In this document: in pieces, positions 24,640 through 35,793 of the stretch
How positions within the stretch are numbered: position 1 is the first letter of the stretch
Layout of the letters: each line of letters opens with the position of its first letter
Assembly (NCBI GenBank): GCA_017607445.1
Contig: JAEVHH010000002.1
Span: 4,923,501 to 4,987,500, forward strand
Source: Histoplasma ohiense
Lineage: Eukaryota > Ascomycota > Eurotiomycetes > Onygenales > Ajellomycetaceae
Length of the DNA stretch: 64,000 bases
Direction: 5' to 3'
The notes under the pieces: model-generated
The model's input: the letters and a program-made list of their open reading frames with translations, nothing else
The model's database searches: none
What the model was told of the DNA's origin: nothing
Translations under genes and position numbers: made by a program

Positions 24640-25938
24640 ATGACAGATATTAGGGTAAATATTCCTATGTATAATTATCGAATCCATATGCGTAACTGCA
24701 TGTTGCTCGAGTAAATAGCAAATCCATTGCTGACCACGGCCCAGAACGCACCCAATCCGGACGGCCAATTCAAGCGAGCACCATCTGCCTTCCGCTCCAG
24801 CATCTCGCGCTCCCCAACCGCGCCATTCCCCGCAGAACGGGACCGATATGTCCTGTACATAAACACCGGTTGTCCCTGGGCGCACCGTACCAATATCGTG
24901 CGCACACTAAAGGGGCTAGAATCCATAATCGAGTGCGTAGTCTTAGACCCACGCCTGACTCCCGACGGTTGGTATTTCTCAGGAGAATACGACAGCGCAG
25001 TCGCGGATCCGTTGTACGGCTTCACCCATCTCAAGGAGTTGTACCTCAAAGCTGACCCCGGGTATGTGGGCAACTACACAGTTCCTGTGCTGTGGGACAA
25101 GAAGAAGGAGACGATCGTGAGCAATGAGAGTGGGGACATTATCCGGTTCATGTATGAGGAGTTTGATGAGCTGCTGGTTGATGAGCAGGACGCGTTGCGC
25201 GAGGCTAACCGCGCCGGCGGCGGGTTATACCCAGAGCACCTGCGGGCAAAGATTGATGAGATGAATGAGTGGGTGTATGAGACGGTGAATAACGGGGTAT
25301 ATCGATGTGGTTTTGCGAGATCGCAGGAGGCGTATAACCAGAGCGTTTACCTTCTATTTGCGTCGTTGGATCGCATTGAAGAGCATCTGGGCCAGCTGGA
25401 CCATCAGCCATATCTGTTCGGCGAAAATATCACTGAGGCGGATATCAGGTTGTATACAACCATGATCCGCTTTGATGTGGCGTATCATGGGATTTTCAAG
25501 TGTAACTTGAAGATGATTCGGCACGACTATCCCCGGATTCATAGGTGGCTGAGGACGCTGTATTGGGATGAATCGGAGAGGACTTGTGGGGGGGCTTTTA
25601 AGAAAACGACGCATTTTAATGTGGTGAGTGAAGCCCTTTCATTTTTCATTTCCCATTGTTGTTTCGTTTCTCAAATGGTCTCCTTCAAATGGTTCGTGTG
25701 GAACAGTGCTGGTTTGAGGATGCAACCTGTTTTTGTTTTCCCTTCTTTTTTCCATTCCTTCTTTCTTTTAGAATCTTTCATTTCGGAATGGAAAAGCTAA
25801 CTGGATAATTTTCTGTCCCTGTTCAATCAGTATAAACCCGCATATCTTTCATCCTTGCAAGTTAAAATGGGCAGTACCGACAAGCTCGTGCCTGCTGGGC
25901 CGTCCCCCGATATTTCTCCATTGACGAATGATCTATGA
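24640..25938 (+). CDS. ECM4: ECM4/omega-like glutathione transferase (glutathionyl-hydroquinone reductase family)
   Basis: The core exon, 24745-25623, encodes an ECM4/GTO-type enzyme, which in this family reduces S-glutathionyl-hydroquinones using an active-site cysteine. Seen: GQFKRAPSAFRSSIS, the active-site motif INTGCPWAHR (Cys about 48), PDGWYFSGEYD, NYTVPVLWD, the NESGDIIR glutathione-contact motif, then the helical C-terminal domain with LFGENITEADIRLYTTMIRFD. The last exon, 25831-25938, follows a 207-nt GTGAGT...CAG intron and adds YKPAYLSSLQVK to the stop (35 aa). No ATG opens the core frame; a TAA lies at 24712. I propose a 15-nt first exon at 24640-24654 (MTDIR), an intron with donor GTAAAT and acceptor CCCAG, and a total of 333 aa. 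The core is sure; the first exon is inference. Confidence 0.82.
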
Positions 25939-28900
25939 TCGGCCAAAGCGTGCGGTTTTCTAGCCCTCAGTTATATATGTCCAATGTCAATGAGAGCAAT
26001 GTTCGAATGTTGTGCCCTTGCGATAATACATGTTCAGTGCATACATGAACATGTTGATCAACTGATTTGAGACATACAACTCGTGTGGCTTTCGTTGCTG
26101 AAGATGCATACATATGTCGACATTGAGATATCATATCTATCATGTACCGGGTATCTACGTCAGTATGATTTCCAGATGAACTCTCTATTCCTGGAGCTTT
26201 TGAATAAATTACAAGTCAACACGGCATGCACTAATCCAAACAAGCCCTTGGCATACTCAATGACATCTCAGCCGAGTTTTGGCGCTAGCGGCGGCTTGAA
26301 CTCCCTTTCCCGCCCCCTGCCGTGCCAATTTACATCCCGCGCAATAATTGGGGATAATTAGTTGAGGACCCGGGAAGACCGAAAGCGAGCCACATGGCAA
26401 TTGCCGTGGGCTGATTCCGAAGGGGAAAAATGGAGCACACCCATAGTCTCATTACTTGGCAATCCATCCCCCGCGGGCGGCACCAACTAACCAAGTAAAG
26501 CACCTTCCACGAAGCATGGGGGTGAGGTGTGATAGTCGAAAGCCAGGAGAGGCTTGTGCTGCAGAGAAGCTCCGTAGCCGCGTGGAAGAACGGCGGAAAT
26601 CCATTCCTCCGGAAGGAAGTGGGTATCTTCCCGACAAGGGGGAGGGACGAGTTTTGGCTCCCGGACCTCGCCATCCCCGAGCTCCCTGAAGTGGTGAAAG
26701 GGGCAATTCGTTGAAGATCATGGGCTTCAGAAATCATAATGATAAGAATGGCAGGACCCTGTCGAGCGGACCGGGGATGAGGCGGGATTGTTCTTGAAAA
26801 TACAACCTGAGTGGGTTTAGCGTAGCTGTAGGGAAATATTGATCATTGAAAGAGATGGGACATTGGATATCAAGCTTATCACAACAAGGACGAATTGACT
26901 CCGGGATATAATTGGAAGTAATCATTCCAGTGGCTAGTTTACCTTGCGGGAAAAAAATGCTACCAGCGCTGATTATCCAGGAAAAGGAAAAGAAAAATAG
27001 AGATAAATCATCATGTTTAAAAACCTATTTCGCTTTAAAAGGGCTCAGGCCAGGGGGTCTAGCCAATCTAATAATTTATGTAAATATCTAAGGGGAAGGA
27101 AGAAAAGAAAAAATGGCAGACCGGCAGAAGGCCGACGAACCGGCCGATGTTGGATGTTTCCGCCGCCTGCGGTGGTCTACGCTGCGTATGCAGCCATAAC
27201 GAGCAGCTGGAAGGAAAAGAAAAAGAAAAGAGAAAAAAGCCCTGTCTTTTTGATAGGACGTGAGCTGCCAACATATTTTATATCCCTGGGAAGGCCGCTT
27301 AATTAATTTATTTCCAGCAGGGGATCTCCAACTAACCGCATAACCGGGTGAGAGGGTGCCATCGACTGAGCGGAGAGTTGTATACCGTTCTCCAGTCCGC
27401 GAATAGACAAGGGCCGCTGAAAAGCAATAATAAATCGGGGATGGATTTTAAAATCCCAGCAGGAAAAACAATCGGGTTTGATTAGGATAATGGGACATAA
27501 CATGAGTAGCGAATGTCGCATTACAGTGATGGATATAGTAGTAGCACGCAAGTATTATTTCCGGCGCCTGCGCCTGCGCCTGCGATCCCTTTTGATGGAG
27601 GTGCCTTCGGAAGATTTTGCTTACTGCTCGCCTGTTTCTTATATTCTACATTTACCTCTCTGGGATTAAGGGGTGGTTTAGTCGACCCGTTTCTCGCAGC
27701 TAGCCTTTGGGTGTTCGCGAGGGAAGCTTCCACGGTTCCACCTCTGGAATGCTCCAGTTCACATCAAACAGGGGGTGTGCTCAAGACGAATTATCCAGCC
27801 AGAGTTTAGCCGTGCGGGTGGATTTACCCCCTGTAGAGTCAGCCCGCTAACAGACGACCAAGGAAAGCCGACATGGATTATGTTCAACCACTTACCGCCG
27901 TGGTATTACTGTATCCATGGGTGTGGGATTTGTTAAGTGCTGACCCGCATGCTTTTGCTGGGCCAAACATTGGCATACACTATGAAGTCCACCTGCAAGA
28001 CAAGTGGCATTCAACAGATTCATGATGCCAGCGCTCGGAAAAATACCCAAAGGTGACAAGGCTAACGGGATAACGGAACAACATACACAGCATTTTCCTC
28101 TTCCGGCAGGGCGAAGAAATGATAACAGTTCCAGAAGCGAATGATGACACGCGGGGGTCTGGGGGGTTGCTGCGTTTTTCATAGCCGTTTTCCGAGTCAA
28201 GCTTCGGGCTTATTTTGCAGATTTATTGACCGAAGCCAGCGGCAATCAAAAAGTCGCTCGTCCTGCGACAAGGGTGCAACTCTTTCCAAGCAGTCTACAG
28301 CGGTCGGTATGTCTCCCTGGTAGCCATGATCGGGAAACAAAAATCTCAATGCCTGCTAGAATGTATCCCCAAAGGAAAACAGGCCCGTTGATGGGCTTTG
28401 TAGAAACGAAATTCGATTCTCCCGGAATAGCGAACCCTTCCATTGCTTTAAAAACCACTGATTAGCAAGCCTCAGAATTTTCGATTATCCCCCTGTTCAA
28501 AGGGACCTTGTCTGGAGCACAGGGAGATACATCGAGTATCCGGGATGACAAGTCATTCGCCCACCCCCCTTTTTGTTTTTTGAGGTTGTTCCAAGGTTGC
28601 ATTCTGCAGCCACTTAATGTCCAATTGATCAATCAGTTGATGCCTGTGATGCTCCTTGCAAGTGCTGCTGTCATTCAGTGTAGAGTCACGTTCAAGACAG
28701 GGGAACGATGAAGGCCTTTTCCCATCTTTCTGATAGCTCCCAATTCTGACATCTGATATCTGCAAAAGGCCTAATAATTCCTAGACTGTTATTCCCCATA
28801 TTCAAGGACAGTCAGTGGTCGTATACACGTCATATCTGCCATATCAGAAGACGCGCCGGATTTTGCTAGGCGTTCTGGAGGTATAATATCGGATTACCTC

Positions 28901-29750
28901 TTCGAAAGAATCGATGGTTGCCCGTCGTGGCATATCCATATGGCAGGTGAACTGCAAGACCAAGGCACCTCAAGAGAGTAGGGGAATTGAATGGGATGGC
29001 GGCATTGTTCTGTACCATAAATTCTGCTCTGCAAAATATACGAAAAGAAATCAGGCTAAACACCGTCAATTATGCAGGTCGAAGAATGAGGGAATCTCTT
29101 GACCATCGGAAGGCTTCTTCACTGCACCCTACCCTTGTCCAGGGATGGAAGTAAATGTACTGACAAAGATATCCTTGCCCCAAAGAGGATAATCAAGTAG
29201 TGTACCTTTCGAGCCGAGAATGGCAGCCAACATCATACTATTAACCTGGCTGTTGGTAAAAGTATAAAGTGTGAAATGACAGAAAATAGTTGTTGATATG
29301 TCCATTTTATCTCCTTACCCTCTGGTTTCGCCTCTTGTACTGATGAGCCATCATGAATGGCATTGGCCTCCAAATGGGCAACAGGCGGGACGGCTCGTTC
29401 CGGTAGCAAATGAATATGATGTGATATACGCGGGCTTGACAACTACAAAGCAGAGGAGAGATTGCCTCTTAGCGACCAAGATACGGGAACAATCAAATGT
29501 GATGGTTAGCGTTTCATATTATTCAACAAACTGTTGGAACAGCTCGAAATCTCCACAGTAAAACCTCCCGCAAAGAAAAACTCTCTTGTATATTCGTACG
29601 GAAAATCTGAGCGCCAACTTCGGACCGGCTGTCACTTTTCAAAAGAAACTCATCATTTTCCATTTTCCATTCCTCCTTCTTACCTTTACCTTTTCTGGAA
29701 TAAACTTATCCACTCCTGGGTGCTTGACGCTGACTGTGGAGACTCTGAAG

Positions 29751-29780
29751 AATAGCTTCGAATAGCTTCGAATAGCTTCG
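29751..29780. repeat. Tandem repeat, 3 x 10 bp AATAGCTTCG
   Basis: Three exact copies of AATAGCTTCG are seen head to tail. The unit places TTCGAA palindromes 10 bp apart, one helical turn. No gene is adjacent. Confidence 0.95.
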
Positions 29781-31536
29781 AGCCAGCAGATGGAGGAGGG
29801 GAGTGTGCACTGTCCAGGACCTCCCCGCTGCCAGGGTTAGAATTCCTGTCTTTCAACAGTGCCAATCAGCTGAATGGAGCCAAACCCACCGTGCCTACAC
29901 GATATACGTTTTGAAAAAAACGACAGGATGGAGCATAATTCTTAAAAGTTTCAACACCTCCCCCCAAAATAGAGCGTCCCATGAGCAGTTAACGGAGATA
30001 AGTAGAAGCCAAAGAATGTACGATGGTGCTGACAGCACTAATGTAACTGAGCCAAGCAAACAATAACGCCATTGATCAACATGATACTGCAGACGGCGCT
30101 TTTGTCCAGTCCATCCATTTCTGCTCCTGAGGAATGGCCAGCCAGATGTGGGGAGGGGATGTGGAGAAAGCCATTTTTATTCATTCATCTTGATCTCGCA
30201 GAAAGGCACCCCAATAAAAAGTGCGCAGCTCTCACGAAGCTTCCCAGCTCACGATCTTATGTATATTGGTTCATCTCCTCTAAAGATCCCTCTCCCCCAC
30301 CACCAAAAAAAAGACAAACGAGAAAAGAAGTGAGATTCAAACCCAACAAAAAGCGCTAGTGGGCGGGTTTGGCAGGTTTTAGTTCTCGTCTGTATCTTGC
30401 AACTCATAACCTGTCAGCAGGACAGTGCGTGCGCCCAAGCTCCAGAGGCCATCATCAACTCGTTGCGGGCAGCTGGCGGGTGGACTACTCGAGCGGACCC
30501 TGTGCCGCTTGGCCCACGAGCTAAAGGGTGGAGAAACAGAGAGAAAAAAATTGCTGAACGGACAGCAGCTGGCCATTCGCTGATTCCATTATTTATTGTG
30601 GAGCGAGGAAAAAAAGGCCTTGATCAGAACTTCAGAAGTCTTCAGTCGGATTCAAAGGACTTGTTACTGAAGGCTAGTGTGCCTGGTCGGCTCTGGCTTT
30701 GCTCCCGGGCCACAGATGGACTCTGGAGGATTTTAATTTTCATGATTTCCATACTATTCTCATCTGGAAGCCAAACGAGGGAAAGGACAAAGGGAAAGGC
30801 TGCAATAAGGTTAGAAAGATGACGCTGGTTCTTGAATTGATTTTCCTAAAACAACCATCAATTTTAACTCCGCAACAGAGAAAGCATGTTTTTTTCTTCT
30901 GAATATTCAGATGAAAAACAATAGAGCTGGAGAGAAAATATTTATTAGTAATTAAGGTTTTTAGTTAGTTCATGCAGGCCCGCGCAGTCCGCAGTTCGAT
31001 GGATACTGCGCACAGAATCGAGAAAAAGAAAATAATAGACAAGTTGAAAAAAATTAAAAAAAAAAAATGTGGATGGAGCAGGCTAGTGGTAAGATGACTG
31101 GCTTCCCCTCGCTCACTCCTGACCAGCTGTCAGAAGAATAGCGAAATCTAGCCGTTTCTTGGGTGCAGAATGAACATGATGGCTGGATTTGATCGCGACC
31201 GCTTCCCGTTTCTAGATCCCTCATATCCCACCCCCTAAAAAAAGAAGGGGAGGGATTGGAGTTGATAAAACGCACGTGGTTTTGCTCTTTGGTATCTATT
31301 TATCGTCTTATCGGTATGCCACATCGGAGAAGTTCAATAAATGGGCTAGCAATACGGAGGAGAGCAAGTAGTGGAAAAGCCAAATAACTAGCTGAAATAA
31401 GGTTAGTAAAAGCGCCCCCCAAATGTTTTAAATTCCCCGCCCCCCTCGCTGGGTTCTATGTGCTGGAGCCAGTGAGTTCGATGCTGAACAGTGCTCGCCT
31501 CTAGGGGCTACCGGTCTGCTTCTTATGGGGACGATT

Positions 31537-31571
31537 GGGGGCTAGTGGGGGCTATTGGGGGCTATCGGGGG
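31537..31571 (+). repeat. Four G5 tracts at 10-bp period (G-quadruplex-like)
   Basis: GGGGG runs lie at 31537-31541, 31547-31551, 31557-31561 and 31567-31571. Each is separated by five bases of the form CTANT or CTATC. This fits the G-quadruplex pattern with equal 5-nt loops. Folding is inference. Confidence 0.9.
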
Positions 31572-31681
31572 CTCGTTTTTAACTACAAGCCGGAGGACCG
31601 TTTTAACCGAAGGGTGCGCCGTATGCCCCCCCGAAAAATTGGCGGTTTGTTTTGTAATTAGAGGGAATTGACGGTTATATA

Positions 31682-31938
31682 CAGATGCCGCTGCGAAAAG
31701 TTTTGTCTCATGCTAAGAATTTACCTTGAAATATCCTTACTAGTGTATTGTATCTCCAGGCCACACCACCTGGAATTTAGAGACTGAGCTAGTGGGTAGG
31801 CTAGGGGTGTTGGCCTCTATAAGCCCCCTGGGACTCCCTCTCCTTTTCATTAAGAGATGCAACACAACACTTAATGCCGGTATCAGCATTTCAGCTTAAA
31901 GTATTAGCGCAAGTCAAAACTTTTCGCAGGAGCATCTG
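31682..31938. mobile_element. Non-autonomous Tc1/mariner-type MITE, 257 bp
   Basis: The ends are inverted copies. The left end reads CAGATGCCGCTGCGAAAAG and on to TTTTG; the reverse complement of the right end reads CAGATGCTCCTGCGAAAAG and on to TTTTG. The match extends more weakly (GCTAA, TTTA) to roughly 50 bp. Each end is bordered by the dinucleotide TA (31680-31681 and 31939-31940), which is the target duplication of Tc1/mariner transposases. The interior has no transposase or other ORF, so the element would need a transposase in trans. No second copy was noticed in this window. Confidence 0.85.
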
Positions 31939-31940
31939 TA

Positions 31941-33091
31941 TTTGGAGATAAATTTCTATTTATGGCATTGGGAGTGGTAGTTAGTCTAACTAACTAGTCA
32001 TCCCTATAAATTATATCATTATACCTACGTAAATCCGCAGGAAATAGAATTTAGGATTAGCATCCCGCCGCTGTCAGCCTATCGTTTTCTCATATTCCGG
32101 GGCATTTTTGGGGCATTTTTAGGGCATTTCTGTCTGGATTCTGCTGCTGGGTCCCTCACGTGCTGGCGCTGGCTCTCCTCCGAACCCAACGCCGCCGTCG
32201 CCGCCGCCTCACAACCTCAACCGTCACCTCTCAGCTCTCCTGTGCTCCTTGTGCTTGTCAGTTCGAGAGAAGTCAGGTCGATCTCACAGTCCATCTTCTA
32301 CCCTGATGCCCTTGCTCCTCGATCTCTGCTGCCTGTGGTATTTTGCATCTTCTCAATAGCAAGCTGGCTCTGTGTGCTACCTCGGATAAAGTGCACCGGG
32401 GACACCTTTAGTTCTACCATCATCTCATCTCCGCTTCCACAACGCCTCTGCTTGTCAGTGTGTAACAACCGTCCGTGGTTCTTATCCAGTCATTGGCACG
32501 AGAGGTAAGCTCCTTCTCATCTAACGCTGTACAGCGTCGAAGCCTATCGCTGTGTCGCATTCCTTGCGCGTGGTTATCTGATCTTGGATCTGCTTTCCCT
32601 TGACGACTCCCCTTTCTCCGGATTTTTGAAATACATTATTATTTATTTCTCCTCTTGACCTTAAGCTGGCCTATAATAATTCCTTTCGCTAACTCCTACT
32701 GCTACTACTGCCATCAAGTGGATTTCTGATGCCTCTCGTCTCCAGAATCAAAGGAAACCCCGTCTAAAAGTCCTGTTGTGGCCCGCCCTCTCCGCGTTTT
32801 ATTTCTACTCAGATCTTGGCATTCTGGCAACTGCCTGGCGATTCCATTTCACGTTCTTATCGTTATCGACCGGTGGAAAGTCGTTATCGTTGCAACTCGT
32901 ACCGTCCTGCCCGAATAGAAACAGCCTGCCAGGTTTCCACCGGGCTTAGCGCACCTGTGCCGGTTTATCTAATATTTTCTTCGATTTCTTTTTTTTTTTC
33001 TTCTTCAATTTGCCCTGCTCCTGCTAGCAAGGCATTTATTCTATCGGAGGACTAGGCAATTGGGTGACTTCGCGTCAGGATTTCAGCAAAA
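31941..33091 (+). promoter_or_regulatory. Promoter and long leader of the ras gene
   Basis: A triple GGGCATTTTT-type repeat lies at about 32099-32130. Pyrimidine-rich sequence from about 32160 looks like a fungal transcription start region. A possible 5'-UTR intron has donor GTAAGC at 32505 and acceptor TTTCAG at 33086, five bases before the ATG. It contains no independent gene; an 88-codon ORF at 32242 falls in this leader. Confidence 0.45.
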
Positions 33092-33897
33092 ATGGCGGGA
33101 AAAATGAAGCTGTACAAGCTAGTGGTGTTGGGAGATGGAGGTGTAGGCAAGACCGCCCTTACTATTCAGGTTCGTCCCCCAAAGCCATTTTCATTTTCCT
33201 GTTAATTAAAAACAGGTGACGTTTTTGTGTTACAAGACGCTTACACTATGATTAGCTATGCTTAAACCATTTCGTTGAGACATACGATCCTACCATTGAA
33301 GATTCTTATCGCAAGCAAGTTGTTATCGACCAACAGGCATGCATGCTGGAAGTGCTGGATACTGCGGGACAGGAAGAATACACTGCCTTGAGGGACCAGT
33401 GGATTAGGGATGGCGAGGGTTTTGTCCTGGTCTATAGCATTACATCACGATCTTCGTTCACCCGGATACAAAAATTTCACCATCAGATTCAACTTGTCAA
33501 AGAGTCCGCGAGCTCTGGATCACCAACAGGCGCCAGCTATCTCGGTTCTCCCATAACCGCCCCGTCTCCCGGGATGAAAGTTCCGGTAATGCTGGTGGGG
33601 AATAAAAGCGACAAGGCTATCGAACGAGCAGTTTCTTCACAAGAAGGCTCCGCGCTGGCTAAGGAGCTTGGATGCGATTTCGTCGAAGCTTCAGCTAAAA
33701 ACTGCATCAATGTTGAGAAAGCATTTTATGATGTAGTTCGCCTGCTCAGGCAGCAACGGCAGCAACAAGGCGTTCGACAACCACTTAATAGAGCGCCTGG
33801 TTCTCAGCGGGGGGAGAACGGGCCAGACCACCCTGCAAGATTCCGAAACGATCGGCAAAGAGGACATGGCCGCGGAATAAAATGCCTAATCCTCTGA
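33092..33897 (+). CDS. rasB: Ras-family small GTPase, RasB/Ras2 type
   Basis: Two exons, 33092-33169 and 33256-33897, with an 86-nt intron (GTTCGT...TTAG), encode 239 aa. It is a membrane-bound signalling GTPase of the filamentous-fungal RasB group, which controls hyphal growth, polarity and conidiation. Seen: P-loop GDGGVGKT at 14-21 (Asp where classical Ras has Gly, as in Rap/RasB-like proteins), effector region ETYDPTIEDSYRKQ, DTAGQEEY, NKSD and SAK. A CaaX box, CLIL, ends the protein; a final Leu usually favours geranylgeranylation (known rule). A Ser/Pro/Gly insert of about 20 residues sits between QLVKES and MKVPVMLVGNKSD and is typical of the RasB subgroup. The hypervariable tail is Gln/Arg-rich. 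The splice restores TIQ-LCLNHFVETYD. Confidence 0.92.
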
Positions 33898-35793
33898 AGC
33901 AAGAAATGGTGGGGGAAAAAAAAAATCAAAACAAAGGACTCAGAAATCCAGGAAAACATGTCCACAAAAAGCGATGCATGATGGAATTACCAAAAAAGAG
34001 AGGAATGGTGGGAAAAAGCCGATAGCTGGGATTTTCTACTGCCCGTTTCACCCATTGCTGCGTGGGTGGGTGGATTGCGTTGAATGCAGACGCACGTATA
34101 CTACTTTATTTTTCCATGCTTTACGGCTATGTTTAACCCCTTGTTTATTTTCTACATGCTCCATTTAATATTTTGCTCACAATAACACACTCCTCCTCCG
34201 TACAGCCCTACAGCAGCCTCTCTTTCGTTGCGTATACGCAGCATGGATGACTCTACCATGACATGCACTACTACATATGGAGTCACGGAAGCACGAACTC
34301 TCCTCCCCTCCCTTCTCCACTGGGCTTTGCTTTACCTCTTCTGAGTCGCCCATCCTTCGTGCTCTTTCCTTTTGCCCTCCTTTTTTTTCGTTCATTTTAT
34401 CCGGCGCCTTGACTCCTGGACGGAATAGGCCAAATCTGTTCTCTCATATTTTTTTTTTTTACCCCTTCTTCCCCCCACCCCCCTTTCCCCCTTTTCTTTT
34501 CATGTAATTCCCCCCCCTCTGTCTTCTACTTCTTTGAATTTTACTGGTTTCTCATCGCTTCGGAGCAATGATTTTACATGTCCGACCGAACACCGAACGA
34601 ACGAACTTTATAACAAAAAATCTTCGCGGCTATTCGTCGACCAGGGATTCGTGGCTTTTTATGGGAACGTCCGCGTTTTGTGTGCGCGGACGTGTGCGTG
34701 GGCGTGTGCGTGTGTTTGTAATATGCTGGTTCTTATTATTTCTGCAGCTAGGGTGTTACCGGCCGGCATTTTAAGGAAATCTCACGTTGACGTTCATCTT
34801 CTAGGTCATCTTCTAGGTCTTCTTCCAGTTATTTCCCTTTACTTATTTTCGTTTTCCCTGGGGACCCCCTGCCTTCACTTCAGTGTGAATTCCTTCGGTG
34901 TTTCCGTTGATTTGTTTAATCCCCCTGTTTTCTCTCTTTCTTCGTCTCCCTTTCCTTGTGCGTTCGAGGAGCTGGGGAAGAGGGCAAATTTCATTTCACC
35001 AAACCGCAATGATAGAAGATATTCCGCTTTTTCCTTTTCTTCTTGATGTGTATCTGCTTTCTTTTCGTTTCTTTTGCTTGACTGTTAGCCAATCAACCGC
35101 CAGCAACAAGTCACCCTCGTCCTCACCTCACGCCTCCCAAGATTTTCTGCCCCAACCCTGTCATACCTTTGAAATGAATTTATTTAATACCTTTATTTCG
35201 TTTGTTTGTTCTTCGAGGGGGAAAACGAATGTTACAATCGGGGACAGGGGATGCGAAGGGAGGGCCAGTGAGCGTTGTATGAGTGTGCCGGGGGAGACAA
35301 TATATTATTTGTGCACAGAACAACATATACCCACCCATCCAGCGAATTACGAGAAACCCCCCCCGGTCTGTATTCGAGCACTGAGGATTTGCAACCAAAC
35401 ACTACAGCTAGCAACCAATCAAAAATCAAAAAAGAAGAATAAAACCTTCCATAAATAACTTTCATACGTGAGTGGCAAGCCGACTAAAGTCGTCCATCTG
35501 CTGAAACTCGGTGGCAGCCCGCGGCTATACACACACTACACCACATTGGCTGTAGTGCGGCCTCCGCTGGCCCGCTGGTAACCCCACACCGCGGCCGAAG
35601 CACCGAGCATTTGCTCTGGGTATAGACATCTCGTAATGGGGCTTCCTGCGCTGGTGCTAAAGTCACAATACAGCCGCTTGAAACTGAAACCAAGCGGAGG
35701 AATCTGTGTGCTGTGTCGATATACCCGCCCTGCCGGCAACCCCCTTCTCTCGTGCCGCTCCCGCTGTCAAGACAACAACATAATTCTCTCACC
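33898..35793. other. Intergenic spacer, ras 3' flank to acyl-CoA synthetase promoter
   Basis: This is T/C-rich sequence without a supportable gene. ORFs at 34534-35458 (+) are composed of F/S/L-rich low-complexity translation with no domain. A T10 run and C-rich blocks occur near 34449-34520. Confidence 0.6.

Larger units (their letters stand above)
25939..31679. other. Long gene-free spacer, ECM4 side
   Basis: No supportable coding gene was found. Short ORFs on both strands lack domains. It contains a triple 10-bp repeat (29751-29780) and, near its right end, a G-rich tandem repeat (31537-31571). The region 31410-31460 is C-rich. Confidence 0.5.

Noticed and set aside
31410..31460. C-rich block as part of the MITE or as a paired hairpin with the G5 array
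   Set aside because: It lies outside the inverted repeats and does not pair precisely with the CTANT-spaced G tracts.
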